Assembly (NCBI GenBank): GCA_009746045.1
Contig: RPFO01000156.1
Coordinates: 2,716,452 to 2,780,451 of the forward strand
Direction of reading: 5' to 3'
Source of the DNA: Mesostigma viride
Taxonomy: Eukaryota; Streptophyta; Mesostigmatophyceae; Mesostigmatales; Mesostigmataceae
Length of the DNA: 64,000 nucleotides
Both the position numbers and the translations under genes were made by a program. Each line of letters begins with the position of its first letter. Position 1 is the stretch's first letter. Below are positions 1 through 10,977 of the stretch, piece after piece. The notes under the pieces were generated by a model. That model was not told the origin of the DNA. It did no database searches and was given only the letters and a program-made list of their open reading frames with translations.

Positions 1-1
1 G

Positions 2-607
2 GAGAACGATGACTGGAAGGAGTGGAAGACCGAACGAGGAATGTCCTTCTTCGTGAACAAGCGAACCGGCCATTCCCAGTGGGGTGATCCCCGCAACATC
101 GTGACACCATCCGGGAACAGCAAGGGCGCTGCCAACAACCGTGACAGCACCGCGGCCGCGCAGCAGAAGGCCGCCCAGGAGAAGGCCTCTCAATCGACTC
201 CAAAGTCGGCACGCAGTGACGCATCCGGGTCGGCGGGCGCAGCCGGTGTACGGCGGGCGACGGGTTGGGAGGACGACGTTTGGCAGGAATGGGTGGACGA
301 GAACGGTCGCCGCTTCTATCAAAACAAGGTCATTGGGTACACCCAGTGGAAGCACCCGTACGACCGCACCGGGATGAAGCTGGCGCTGTCGGTGACCGCG
401 TGCTGTGTGGCGGTGGGCGCCGTGATCGTCTACTTCAACTGGGGCAAGTTTGACAACGAGTACTGGAAGCGGCAGGAGCGGAAAGAGATGCGTAAGCTGA
501 GGCGCAACAACCGCGACAAGCTGCCCGGCGTGGGCAAAATCTCGGGGCAGAAGGTCGGGGGAGTACAGGACGCGGGGCGCAAAGGCAGTGCCTGCGGAGG
601 CAAATGA
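2..607 (+). CDS. Two-WW-domain, single-pass membrane protein (5' partial)
   Basis: The frame is open from base 2, so the gene starts before the window; the ATG at 41 lies inside the first WW domain and is not the real start. Seen: WW domain 1 at about 14-94 (DDWKEWK ... SQWGDP), an Ala/Ser-rich linker, WW domain 2 at about 265-360 (GWEDDVWQEW ... YTQWKHP), one hydrophobic helix at about 373-440 (LALSVTACCVAVGAVIVYF), then a basic Lys/Arg-rich tail ending at TGA 605-607. WW domains bind proline-rich ligands, so a membrane-anchored adaptor is plausible. That role is inferred from domains only; I do not recognise an orthologue. Codon use is GC-rich like the SDHA exons. No clear TGTAA signal was seen shortly downstream. 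Confidence 0.8.
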   Translation, partial: ENDDWKEWKTERGMSFFVNKRTGHSQWGDPRNIVTPSGNSKGAANNRDSTAAAQQKAAQEKASQSTPKSARSDASGSAGAAGVRRATGWEDDVWQEWVDENGRRFYQNKVIGYTQWKHPYDRTGMKLALSVTACCVAVGAVIVYFNWGKFDNEYWKRQERKEMRKLRRNNRDKLPGVGKISGQKVGGVQDAGRKGSACGGK

Positions 608-1325
608 GCGCGTCAGGGCAGCGCGTGCTTATCGTGGCCACTTATCATAACAAAAGGAGGCAGCATTGCTGCATGGTTGTCTGTCGTGGGAACATCGGAA
701 TTTGGTTGGCAATGCCGGTGTGGGCGAAGGTGCACCTGTCTGGGCGCAGGTGTCATGTGGGATGTTTTCGTGTTGATCCCAGGTTTAGGGGTTATTCTGC
801 ACAGAGACGTGCACCGCAGCACGATCCAGCTTTGAGGCTGGGATCTTTCCTGTGTGGTAAATGTACTTTTAGCTGCCGGGAGGCCGGTGTACTTTCAAGG
901 CCATCCCGTATGCTTTTGAGGGGGGAGAAGGGGGGGGCATTGACGCGTGGGCAAATGGCAGGAATGAGGTCGCTAATTGCCGCTTAAGATGGGTAAAAGC
1001 ATGGACCTTCTACCCTTTTATACCGTCAAGAGGAATGCATCATTATCGGAGTGCTACTCTTCCTGGACGAATGGCTCCATGGTTTTAACCTGCTGCATGG
1101 CTCATTCTCATTCTGCATGTTTCGATATGCATCATGCACACCATGAGCTACCTCCACAAACCTGTCAGCAATCGATGATAAACCATTTAGGCTTTTTAAA
1201 GGACGTCCATAGTCAATCGATCAGGGGAACTGAACCCCCACTCTGAGCGATGCAGCTTGTCCCCATGGGAGGAGCTTTGTGGAAATGCATTGCAGGCTAA
1301 ACCATATCTTGCTATCAATAGACAA
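608..1325. other. Region without recognised feature
   Basis: This presumably holds the 3' UTR of the WW-domain gene followed by intergenic DNA. Short open frames on both strands show no recognisable domain, and I see no repeat shared with the rest of the window. Confidence 0.5.
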
Positions 1326-1329
1326 TGTG

Positions 1330-1712
1330 GCTGTTTTTTGCCCAGTTTCTCCCTGTGGGGGGGGGGGCTTGCCCACAGGGGCTGGGGTGTGGGCCTGGAC
1401 AGTGGTCTGCCACCTCTTCTTGTCCTGCATAGCAGTTCAATCAAGAGAGAGGGAGGAAATGCCGCGGTGTGCAAACAGGGTTGGGACCACTAGGTCGGCC
1501 AGCAACTGATCTGAAGAGTTCATGGCAGATCTACTAGCCCGTCTGGGTTTGTCCTTGGGGCCAGGCCAGGTCAGGATGTGCCGCCCTGACCGGCCAAGCC
1601 GCTGGGGGCCGGCCAGACCGAGCTAGCTAGGGCAGTGCCTACCTGACTGGTTCGAGCAAGATGTCATGCAAATACTATCCTACGCTGCCTAATCTCATCC
1701 GTAATATGTAGG
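1330..1712 (-). mobile_element. LINE ORF2 3'-terminal relic
   Basis: Read on the minus strand this matches the end of the LINE ORF2 seen at 14290-14622 and 29940-30310. It carries the landmark segments for the GGPQRLGQPGRH-like stretch, the MQDK...RW stretch and the CPVGKPPP-like C-terminus, all degraded by stops and indels. It abuts a plus-strand LINE 3' end at about 1712, so two 5'-truncated pieces lie back to back. Confidence 0.7.
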
Positions 1713-1714
1713 GG

Positions 1715-2008
1715 GCATACCTAGACTCTCTCTCCCGTCTTTGGACTGTCATGCAGGACAAGACGCGGTGGAAGAAGATTGTCAAGGCGCACACGCCCGA
1801 CCCTGTGGGCAAGCCACCTCCCCCCAAGCGGAGGCGGCGTTTTGATGAGTAGTGTAGTTAGGTTTCTCTAGATAGCTTAGAGTTAGTATAGTTCGATCAC
1901 GCGGCTTCCTCCACCCCATCCATCATGGAATATGTGCTACATGTCCTCCCCACGGCGGCATGTTATAATTTAATTTAATTTAATTTAATTTAATTTTTAA
2001 TTTAATAC
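1715..2008 (+). mobile_element. LINE 3' end with terminal hairpin and AATTT tail
   Basis: This holds the last codons of LINE ORF2 (SRLWTVMQDKTRWKKIVKAH ... KPPPPKRRRRFDE, stop near 1850), a short 3' UTR, a hairpin at 1939-1963 (ACATG, CCTCC, loop CCAC, GGCGG, CATGT) and an AATTT-type tail to about 2008. It is a close paralogue of 14500-14755. Confidence 0.85.
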
Positions 2009-2010
2009 CT

Positions 2011-2516
2011 AGACCTTTTCAGTGGTTTCCCATTTGCGGGTATTTCCTCGTAAATGGTGGGAGAGCGATCGCAGCAATGGTGCTTACCCCTAGACACTCC
2101 CGGCCAGTTAGGCTCGAAACACATGCCCTGATCAAGCAAGCTGTTTCCAGCCCCACCGTCTAGGTCATCTAGTCGCTCTACACGTAAGCCAGCCATAATT
2201 TCAATGCACAAGGCTACACATTTCCATCACCATTCATCTTCATCATCCTGAACGACTCGAACACGCGGATAAGATAACGGCAGGCTCGAGCTCTCATGAT
2301 CCGGATTCTCCCGATTTCTGGCCTGAGCTGGTTGTCTCCTTGCATGATAATTTCAATGCACAAGGCTAGCTACACATATCCATCTCCATTCATATTCATC
2401 ATCCTGAACGACTCGAAAACGCGGACAAGACAACGGCAGGCTCGAGCTACTGACCATGGTCCGGATTCTCCCGATTTCTGGCCTGCATGCGCTGGTTGTC
2501 TTCTTGATACCCTTAT
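2011..2516 (-). repeat. Dispersed non-autonomous repeat with MITE-type arms
   Basis: This matches the reverse complement of 14756-15060. It contains two copies (about 2262-2345 and 2386-2516) of a module ending in GGTTGTCT(C/T)CTTGAT. The same module occurs near 5.7, 5.9, 7.0, 10.3, 10.9 and 15.1 kb, in both orientations. There is no coding capacity. Confidence 0.7.
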
Positions 2517-2524
2517 ACAAAGAC

Positions 2525-3535
2525 TCTAATGACCCATGCTTGGAAAACCCTACATTGATTCAGGACCTGTCTGCATTCGGAGCATCCTGTAAACTGTGCC
2601 ATTCAGCCGGGTGACCAGCTTGTCCGCGAGCGTCCATGCCTCGGCGCCGTATAGGTGAGTACCGTGAGGACCAGGACCTCGAAGAGTACGCGCTTGTGGT
2701 CTAGCTCCCCCAGGTCCTTCGAGTGCCGGAGTATGTGTTGAGCCAACGTCGAGCCTGGCCCAGGCCAGGCCGATGCGCGGCCGGTGCATGTGCGTGGACC
2801 CACATCATCGGCGGTGTCACTGAGGGAGCATGAGCACTCCCCAGCAGTTTGAAGCGATCACGGAACGGGACCTCCATCCCGTCCAGCAGCCGCGGCTTCG
2901 GCGGGCGACTGACCAGTAGCCCCAATCACCATCGCCACAGTTTTGACACTAATCTCCAGCCCCACCGCCCGCGCCTCTAAGCCTAGACAGTCCAGCCATG
3001 TCTGAATGTAGCACTTAGGTTTACGTACCCTCCTTCAAGGCGGGGACTTGGTAGTCCGCGGCCGAGGAAGGCGCCGCGGGCCGGGCGGCGGGCGGGGCCG
3101 TCCAGCAACACCAATTAAGGTACGGGCGGCCATCTCGGGGTGAAGCGGCGCGGGGGGGGGCCGGGGGCGCGAGCGGCCTGGCAGTACTGTTACTTAAGGA
3201 AACATTGGTGGCCAACTAGCTGTCACCAAGATTCAATTAAGGCTGACCGGCGCCGCGACATACGTCCCGCCCCCGTGTGCTACACAAGGGTGCGCCGCCG
3301 CCGGCCGCCGAGCCGGCCGGTAATGAGGTGGTACCACATTTCCTCAAGTGCCCTGGTTAACCCATGTTGCGAGCTTGGCAGCAGGCCTTGGCAACCGCGA
3401 TGCACTGGGCTGCCTCGATCTGAGTCCTGAGCACGTGCATGCATAATAGGCCTCCACAAGGGCGGCCTTGAGCACCTACGCCCGTTTTAGCAGCGGGGCC
3501 CGGTTACGCTTGAGGCGGTGCCGGTCGCTACTTGA
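2525..3535 (-). pseudogene. LINE ORF2 relic with internal deletion
   Basis: On the minus strand, 2525-3010 resembles the thumb and C-terminal part of ORF2 (AEAWTL, FKLLGS, EVPFRDRF landmarks). 3020-3530 resembles the region before the palm (the ADYQVPAL-like and WYHL-like segments). The whole catalytic palm between them is missing, and stops are frequent. It is a dead, 5'-truncated copy joined directly to the tail of the ORF1-only element that follows. Confidence 0.7.
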
Positions 3536-5540
3536 ATTGAATTGAATTGAATTGTAACATAACTCCGTTGGGAGTATATGTAGCACATAGCCCTTGAGAG
3601 GGGGCGTATGGCCTATCATACATCCTAAGCTACTTCCTGCAAGGGTGGGGATGTAAAGGACCCTTGCTCTAGGTGCACCAGGGCACTGGCAGCCCCATGA
3701 TCTTCAAGCTATGCCCAGCGAAGGGGGAGCCTGTCATGGGGGGGAAGATCAGCATAGCTATACAAAGAAGCTAGGGCATGGCGTCTCAGCAGAGAGTTAT
3801 TCCCTGCATAGGCACAACAGAACTAAATAAAGCTAGGCATCATCTGGGGTGTGGCTCATAATAGGCACACATGTACATGATTAAGTAAAGCGCGTGGCTT
3901 AGCTGAGATAGTGCCTCTAGGAGGCGTACATGTACATGGCCACGGTCTATCTATTCTACACTACTACTGCTATATTCCCCTAAGCTGGGGCGTCTGGAGT
4001 CGCTGGGGCCGCGGGGGGGAGGGGGTCGCCTGCCAGGGCTTATGGCCGACGTAGATGGCCGCCCCCTTCCAGTACACCGGCTGTCCCGCCTTGGTCTGCC
4101 GGAGCTGGAGGTAGGTCGGCCATAGCTCCCGTCGCCGTTGTTGCTGCGCCAGGGTCAAGTCGTCATCAAGGGTGAAGAGAGTCTTCTCGAGCCGCTTGCG
4201 GCGTCTGAGAAAAGAAATCTTGTCCGCCGGGGTCTTAAAGGTGAGAAGGAGCGGGGGCGGCCCTGCCTTACCCCGCGCGCGGGGAAGGCGGTGGGCGGCC
4301 AGCTCGATCTCACCGTTAAGGCCCATGCGACCAAGGATTTCTCTCTCAAACGCATGCAAAAGCTTCTCGGAATTCTCACCTTCCTCCATCTTGAAGTTCT
4401 TGACAATGACGTTGAGGCTGCGCTTGGCGAGCTCGGCCTCCTCGCGGAGGTCAAGCGTCTGCTGCATGTTGAAGCTGGGCTGCGACGGCGGAGGTGGTGG
4501 AGGTGGTATGTTGCTTAAGCATGTCCGCCCATGTGGTGATGGGAGGAGCATCGCCGGCCAGGCCAGCCGGGGCTGGCTTGGCGGCAATGTCCTTCACCGC
4601 CTGGGCGGTGAGGCCTGCGGTGTTCTGCAGAACCTCGATAGCGATGGCGTTGTCCTTAAGACGCTGGTCGATGTCACGGAGCTGGGCGGTGATGGCGTCG
4701 GAGGTGGGGGTGGTGGCGGTGGAGGAGGCGAGGAGGCTGGAAGTGGCGGTGGAGATGGTGGGGAGCTCAGCAGCCAGCGTGCCGCCCATTGCCGCCACAT
4801 CTGCGGCTAGGGGCGTCACGTGCTGTGAGATGGTTGCTTGGAGGTGGAAGAGGAAGGTGGATTCGGTCAAGGGGGAGGGGGTCCAGAGGTCCGTGACAGA
4901 GCGGTCAAGGATGGAAAAGAGGGCGCCGATCTGAAGACGGGGGCGAGACCAGCTGGCCAGGTTCTCAGATTGTTGTCGCATTGTGAACCGGCCGTCAGGT
5001 CCATTGCGGAAGCGGTAGCATTGTTGAAGGCGTTGGCACAGGTCGAGAAGGGAGGCGTGTGACCCATAAAACACGAACTCCAGTAGCTTGAGGGGTGGCA
5101 TGTCGAAATAGCTGGGTCTGTGATCGTTGAAGGTTTTGAAGGTGGAAAATATCCCGTCAACGTCAAAATCGCGCTCAGACCAGCTCGGTTCGGCTGGGCG
5201 GCTGCGTTTTGGCTCAGGCGAGGCTGAAGGCGAGGCAGGAAGCCCGGGGGGGTGCTGGACGACCACCAGTGCGCGACTAGTGGCAGCACTGCCTTCCGGC
5301 CCTGATGGCGAAGCTGCAGCCGGAGCTGCAGACGTATTTTCATTGCCGAGCGCAGCCGCCAGGCTGCGTTGCGTCGAGGCGCGTTTATTCGCCATATAGT
5401 GCGTTATAGCTTTGGAAAATTATATCAGCATGTGCGTCTAAGAAAGACGAAGCGATTGTGATATTCACAGCTGAATTCGGGGCTCAAACGTGAAAGTTAT
5501 GAGCTCCGACAGCCATGGCTACCTCGTGGCTCGTAGGCGT
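3536..5540 (-). mobile_element. ORF1-only non-autonomous LINE, copy alpha
   Basis: Read on the minus strand this runs from a 5' end shared with the 37.2-39.1 kb copy (about 5520-5540), through ORF1 (5395-3970), a 3' UTR of about 400 bp, a terminal hairpin (about 3556-3580, stem ACTCC/GGAGT, loop CAAC) and a TTGAA-type tail. No ORF2 lies between ORF1 and the 3' UTR. The second copy has the same layout, so this is the family structure and not a chance deletion. It resembles half-LINE elements such as mammalian HAL1 and presumably depends on another LINE's reverse transcriptase (inference). Confidence 0.75.
3970..5395 (-). pseudogene. LINE ORF1 protein, frameshifted (copy alpha)
   Basis: This is a nucleic-acid-binding ORF1-type protein. 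The N-terminal frame (5395-4451) holds a Ser/Pro/Ala-rich region and a probable coiled coil (AADVAAMGG ... AVAAQLQ). The C-terminal frame (to 3970) holds an L1-ORF1-like RRM and CTD: RSLNVIVKNF, PPLLLTFKTPADK, then LDDDLTLAQQQRRRELWP and PVYWKGAAIYV. Near 4465 this copy has four extra bases relative to the intact copy at 37581-38978, which throws the two halves into different frames. The family assignment rests on the LDDDLT...QQ.RR.LWP...YW.G pattern. Confidence 0.8.
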
Positions 5541-5589
5541 TCATCAGGTCGCTACTTGGTATCCATTTATCTAATTAATTAATATCTAA

Positions 5590-5990
5590 TGATCTCCTCA
5601 CTGGTTAATAAAAATACCCATTTACCCGGAATTAAAAAACGACAACCATATCATATATGCGCTGGTTGTCTCCTTGATATCATATGCCGGCGCTGCATGG
5701 TTGTCTCCTTGATATTGATTATACCAAGTGAGACAACTATGCCTGGACGCATGGCGATCCAACGCCGTGGAAGGACTAGGGTAGTTGTCGGAGACCATAT
5801 CATATACGTCCACTTTGTCTCAAGACTATCAAGGTTCCTTGATAGGACTTCCGGCCACTCATTTTCATCATCGGCCGAACGGTTCAACGTACATTCGCGG
5901 ATAAGAAAACAGCAGGCGAGCTACCCTCAAGGAGACAACCAGCACTGAGTGCGCAGGCCAGAAATGGGGAGAATCCGGACCATGGTATCT
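5590..5990. repeat. Cluster of MITE arm fragments
   Basis: Short copies of the GGTTGTCTCCTTGAT terminus occur at about 5660-5680 and 5698-5715, and an inverse-orientation arm at about 5929-5985 (CTCAAGGAGACAACCAGC ... GAATCCGGACCATGG). The 200 bp between them contain GAGACAACTAT boxes and nothing else recognisable. Confidence 0.55.
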
Positions 5991-6926
5991 TGAACCCATG
6001 ATCGCCAAGCGCCTCACCAGAGCCCACGAAACCCAGCCACGAAAACAAATGGCGCCACTTCCTCCCAATTAAGCCACGACTTGTTTTCTTTCAGCGCCTG
6101 GCTGGCCCTGACGAGGGAAGAATGCAACGACATAGTCAAGTTCTTAGCAACGGAAGGCAAGCTCATGGGGCACGGCGGGCCCATCCACTGGTCACGACGT
6201 GCACACCCTGCGCGCCTCGCCATCGTGTGCAGCCACTGAATTCCAGCTCACTGAAGTCGCCATCATCGCTCAGCTCCGCACCCCAGCCCAGCCTGCGCGG
6301 CCGACAGCCACATCGGCTTCCTCCCTCTGCAAGGATCGATGACATCCGAGCAGTGCTGGAGGAGCACGTGACCTGGCCGCCGTTGGCCGAGAAGCTGACC
6401 TCGCTACACACGACGCTCAACACGGTGGAGGCCCGGGTCTCCTATGTGGAAACCAAGGTCGTCCACAACAAGCTCCAACCACAGTTCACGGCGCTGCACA
6501 TGCACCGCGGCGCAGGCATCTGACTGAGACGCACGCTGCACTTGTCTCTCGCCTAAACCAGGTGGAGGGCAAGTGCGGCCCGACGTGCTCTTGAAGAAGC
6601 TTGAAGTCATCACCGCCCACACGGATCTAGGTCCTGGCCTCACAGGTCGACCAAAGATTGCGGAGCAGACGGCCACCATCGCATCCCAGCCACCCCGGCT
6701 GGATGCTGGTGACCTCCCACCCCTCTCCTATGCGGACCTGCTGCGGACAGCGACCGCTTCCACCACCGACGCCATCGCTACGAAACTCCAGGAGCTTGAA
6801 GACCTTCGCCAGGCACAACAACGGGAGGCCATCGACCGCGCCCGCCGCGACTGCCGGGTGGCCGGTGCTGCGTCGTTTCCCCCAGAAGCCAGGTGAGACG
6901 TCAACCTCCCTTGCCGATGAGCTTAA

Positions 6927-9623
6927 GGGGAGGTGGCACCCCAAAAACCTTAAAATTTGACATATCAAAGAGACAACCAGCGCAGGCCAGAAATCGGGAG
7001 AATCCGGACCATGGTAGCTCGAGTATGCTAATATCACTTGAAATTCATTTGCACAATGCTGAATTATTATTGGGGGCACTAAATAACATCTCTAGTGAGT
7101 TGGGGATGCACTTGTTGGGGGTACTACCCCCATATATACGCCAATAATGCGCTATAAATAGCAAAAGACGCTAATTAGGGCTGGGTATGCCCCAGCCAAT
7201 TCACTTATTTGCTGGCTACCAAAAATCAAGGTCATATAGTTCCCTGAGTTTGTAGCTTGCTGAGCTATTTACATCATGGAAATGGCAAAACCTTGAACAG
7301 TTATTAATTTTCCCGCAAAACAGGTCATTTTTCACCGGACATTGGGAATAAACATATCATAAACACTTCCGATAAGGCCACAAAATCAACAAAAATTCCG
7401 GCTAACAGGGGGACAGCAGTGTTCCAAGTCCCAGGTCATTCCGACAAGTCTAGCTCAAGTTATTGCGTCAGACGTGTTTTCAGAAAAATGCCCGCTAAAA
7501 CAGAAAATGTCACTATATCAGCCCTTGTAAGCATCCTGCACAAGGCAGGCAGGGCAAAACCAATCCCCCTTGGGCTCCTTAGTCAACGGGGGGTCAGCGC
7601 AGCACCCATGCAGTCCTCCCTTGCACCCGAATGTGCTGCACAGCAGGAAAGGGACACCGTCAATTTCATCCGGGGACGCACATGCAAGGCAAGGAATATC
7701 ATCAACATCATTCTCATCATCACTACTACCTTCCCCATCGTCCCCCTGCCCCTCCCTTTGCATCACGTCGTGGCAGCCACCCTTAAAACAGGTCATTCCG
7801 ACAAGTCTAGCTCAAGTAATAAGGTTATGCGTGCTAAAACCTGAACATAAGCTTAAGGGGGTTTTTCTTTGTATATGGCCACTTAGGCATGCTGTTTTCC
7901 ATCCAAAAAGCCAGAAAGCATGCCCCACTCGATCACAAAACATAAGCAAACGGCTAGGCACCACATCTGCCCTCACCTGCCCTCGGCATGGCCAACCTTG
8001 CCAGCGCAAGCATAGCAACACGATCGCTAGGCATACATGCCAAGAGAGCATACACTATACTCTACCCAAGGTTACCTTGTAAACTTCATGCCAAGAACTC
8101 AGCAAATCTATGATCAAAAGCACATATAATTAACTCTAGCACACTGATGACGACACATGCTCAAGGTTGGGGGTCACTGTGGCACGCACTGATGGGTTTC
8201 CTAGAGACGACCACTCACCACCTGACAAGGCGCTAAGGACCACTCAGAAAGCAAGTAAAACAATCACACTTTACATGCCATCAACATGGATCAAATCCAT
8301 GCTGAATATGTATGAAGTACAAAGGGGTGGCCACGCACCTCATACTCCTTCACCGTCCCTCGAGCATGGCCAGACTTATAAGTACGTGAATAGCAATAAT
8401 GATGATGGCACTAACATGCATTACCAGCATTTTCTATGTTTCTCCCAGGTTAGAGTGTAAGGGTTATGCCAACCAAGCTTACCAACACAGCAACAACTCC
8501 TTAACTGCCCTACCCGACATGGGCAACAAACTGGAACTATGGAGGGCAAGGAACCAAGGAGATCATGGCATACAAAGCTTGCATGCAGTCAACCATGTCA
8601 ACCATGGTTGGCTCAGCACATTGCTGTCTTGTCACATCATCATAACAAGGAAAGCTCAAATAAACCAATGATGGCAGCTATCTACATGCAGTCACACAAA
8701 TGCAATATCTCCAACATGATCGTCGATAAAAAACTTCCTTCCCTGCACGATAAAATGCAAAGAAACCAGTGGCGGCCGTTCAGCTTCTGACCGCTGTGAT
8801 GCCGCTGCGAGGAAAGGGTGCGTCACTATCACACAACAAGAAGCGTCCATACGCACAACATCCTTGCCAGAACACGTGCTATGAAATCCCTTACGCCTTC
8901 CCTAGGATCTATCGGCTGAGACTGAAGCGGATTTGATCAAGACATCAACGAAAACAAGCTAAAGCTGCCAGGTATTCGTCAACACGACGGCAAGCAACGG
9001 AGAGTTAACTGGCGGAAACTGACCAAAACGAACGCAAAAAACTTCGAACGATGAGCTCTTCGAAGAAAGAACTGATAGTAGATAACAGTCGCCACAAATC
9101 TATACCTTGCCCTCGTAGATCCCTCGCCCAGGCGCGCAACAACGGCCGTTCTTCCATGGAAGGTTCCGACATGCACTGCGCAGGCCTGAAGAAATACTTA
9201 CCGAGAATGGCCGAAAATGTAGCAAAAAGCACCCGTTCGGTTTAGAATTCGATGCTACCGATAAATGCATCCTTCACGGTCAAAAAGACCCCCAAAACTG
9301 AAAATTTACTGCCGCAATCACGAATTCTATTTTATTCCGCGCGACCAAAAAATGCAGATTACCCCCCATGCCGATGGCAGTAAAAGAAAGCAGCGATATT
9401 GTAAACCAGCCACTTGCCGCCGCAACCCAACATTATTAAATCATCGTCTTCAACATCCAAGCATTTTTTTTGCATTTCTCTAGCCCTACATTGCTAGTTT
9501 CGCCTAAACGCAGTCGCCATGGCCACTTTCGCAAGTGGTGCGCGCACGGAGCACCCACTTTTCACGGTACGGCCGGTGCCGCGAATTTTTTCGCGCGGAA
9601 AATATTCGGCGCGCCACGTCCCC
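6927..9623. mobile_element. TTAA-target DNA transposon, copy 1 (non-autonomous)
   Basis: The ends are inverted repeats: GGGGAGGTGGCACCCC at the left, and GGGGACGTGGCGCGCC read inward from the right. The element is flanked by TTAA at 6923-6926 and 9624-9627. The host LINE reads GAGC-TTAA-GGACCAG across the insertion, and the empty paralogue near 31630 reads GAGCTCAAGAACCAG. TTAA duplication is the hallmark of piggyBac-type transposition. No transposase ORF is visible, so superfamily assignment is inferred from the target site only. Copy 2, in opposite orientation, is at 34289-36570. Confidence 0.75.
7518..7796 (-). pseudogene. PHD-finger fragment inside TTAA transposon
   Basis: A minus-strand frame of about 92 codons contains an acidic stretch (GEGSSDDENDVDD) followed by a full C4HC3 zinc pattern: CLAC, LLCSTFGC, LHGCC, DWFCPAC. 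PHD fingers read histone H3 tails. The segment is bracketed by direct repeats of about 35 bp (7430-7472 and 7789-7830, core GGTCATTCCGACAAGTC) and has no counterpart in copy 2 of the transposon. It may be a captured host exon or a remnant of the element's own protein. No start context or flanking exons could be proven. Confidence 0.55.
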
Positions 9624-10236
9624 TTAAGGACCAGCTCCTTACCCTCATGGGCCTGGTAGGTGAGGTAGAACTGCGTGGGTGCCACCGCCTTCCCCACTCA
9701 CGGGACAAGGCGGCTCCCCCACCAGTCCTGCTCACCTTCCCCTCCATTGAGGACAAGCAGCGGTTCCTCTCTCGTCGCAAGCGGTTGCACGACCTCACCT
9801 GGACGCTAGCTGGACGATCGCGACCTGACCCCCGCCCAGCAGTGAGCAGCAGCAGCGACGCGACCTGTGGCCGGAATACCTCCGCCACAAGCAGGACCCC
9901 GGCCCTGAAGCCCAAGGTGTACTTGAGGGGCAGGGACCTGATGATCAACCACGTCAAGATGTGCGGACGCCCCCAGCGGGCTAGAATAGCTTGCATAATA
10001 GCCAGTAGCTAGCTTGTATCCATTGGTAGTCACTGCCGCTATGGCAGCCATGCTTAGCATCGATCAAGGAGACAACCAGCCATGTTTGCCTAGCTGTGCC
10101 ACCATACCTAGTCACGTGCCCCGCTAACGCACTGTACACAACCAGCCATAGCCTTAGCTTAGTTCTTGTACAGCCACGCTGCGTCCTGGCTATGATCGAT
10201 CAGATTACTTGCCCACGCCGGCCTTGTTATGCATGC

Positions 10237-10458
10237 TATCAAGGAGACAACCAGCGCAGGCCAGAAATCGGGAGAATCCGGACCATGGTAGCTCGAGCCT
10301 GCCGTTATCTTGTCCGCTTACGTGTTCGAGTCGTTCAGGATGATGAAGATAAATGGTGATCAATGGAAATGTGCATGTATCCTTGTGCATATATTCGAGC
10401 TACCATGGTCCGGATTCTCCCGATTTCTGGCCTGCGCTGACCAGTTGTCTCTTTGATA
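10237..10458. mobile_element. Palindromic MITE, 222 bp
   Basis: The left arm 10237-10296 (TATCAAGGAGACAACC ... CATGGTAGCTCGAG) is the inverse complement of the right arm 10394-10458, with few mismatches. The central spacer is about 100 bp. There is no ORF. It is inserted in the 3' UTR of the surrounding LINE and abuts a SINE-like element on its right. Confidence 0.75.
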
Positions 10459-10675
10459 TTCTGATCAGACACTCCGCAAAGGTGAAAACCTTTGCGTTCA
10501 GTGCCAGGCCGCGGAAAACGCGGAAAACGCGATCTGCAAATGAATCCGACCGGAATCGAACTGGGGACCTCTCGCACCAATTTTGCTGACTATAGGACGG
10601 ACGTCTCCGGTTACCATGGCATCGCCAACTTACACCTACAGTCATCCGCAAAAGTTCTCCTGTCCGGGGAGTGAT
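10459..10675 (-). mobile_element. SINE-like element with tRNA-type B box
   Basis: Read on the minus strand this has a head with a possible A box (TGGCGATGCCATGG, near 10625), a good B box (AGTTCGATTCCGG, near 10545-10560), a GCGTTTTCCGCG repeat, a perfect hairpin (CGCAAAGGT, loop TTTC, ACCTTTGCG) and the end CTGATCAGA. The last 105 bp recur at 33792-33896 with target duplications. tRNA ancestry is inferred from the boxes; no complete cloverleaf was found. Confidence 0.5.
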
Positions 10676-10724
10676 GCAAGCCTTTCGGATTTGGTACTAG
10701 ATAAATCACTTTGATATATTGAAA

Positions 10725-10890
10725 TTATGGCTGGCTTACGTGTAGAGCGACTAGATGACCTAGACGGTGGGGCCGGATCGAAACAGCGTGCTTGATCAGG
10801 GCGTGCATGTGTTTCGAGCCTTAAACTGGCCGGGAGTGTCTAGGGGTGAGCACCATTGCTGCGATCGCTCTCCCACCTATCAAGGAGACA
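10725..10890 (+). repeat. Fragment of dispersed repeat (as at 14756-15060)
   Basis: It shares long stretches with 14845-15010, including GCGACTAGATGACCTAGACG and TGGCCGGGAGTGTC, and ends in TATCAAGGAGACAACC at about 10878-10893. There is no coding capacity. Confidence 0.65.
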
Positions 10891-10977
10891 ACCTATGCTC
10901 GCATGGGTCTTATTGCACCCACAGATTGCCAGATCGTTAGCGTGTCCGTTTAGCGTGTCCGAGTACAGCTGTGGCAT

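Larger units (their letters stand above)
6000..10975 (+). mobile_element. LINE with second ORF1 subtype, interrupted by nested elements
   Basis: Fragments of a second ORF1 subtype run from about 6000 to 6922 (coiled-coil region, DAIATKLQELEDLRQAQQRE) and resume at 9628-10000 (QLLTLMGLVGEVELRGCHR ... PPPVLLTF ... RFLSRRKRLHDLTWTL). The 3' UTR follows to about 10975, itself split by a MITE and a SINE-like insert. The cut at 6922/9628 is the insertion of a 2.7-kb TTAA transposon. The minus-strand paralogue at 31300-31790 shows the uninterrupted sequence. Several frameshifts make the ORF non-functional here. The boundary near 6000 is approximate. Confidence 0.7.

Noticed and set aside
10540-10640. 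Functional tRNA gene
   Set aside because: A and B boxes are present but the T-arm and acceptor stems do not pair properly, so it fits a SINE head better.
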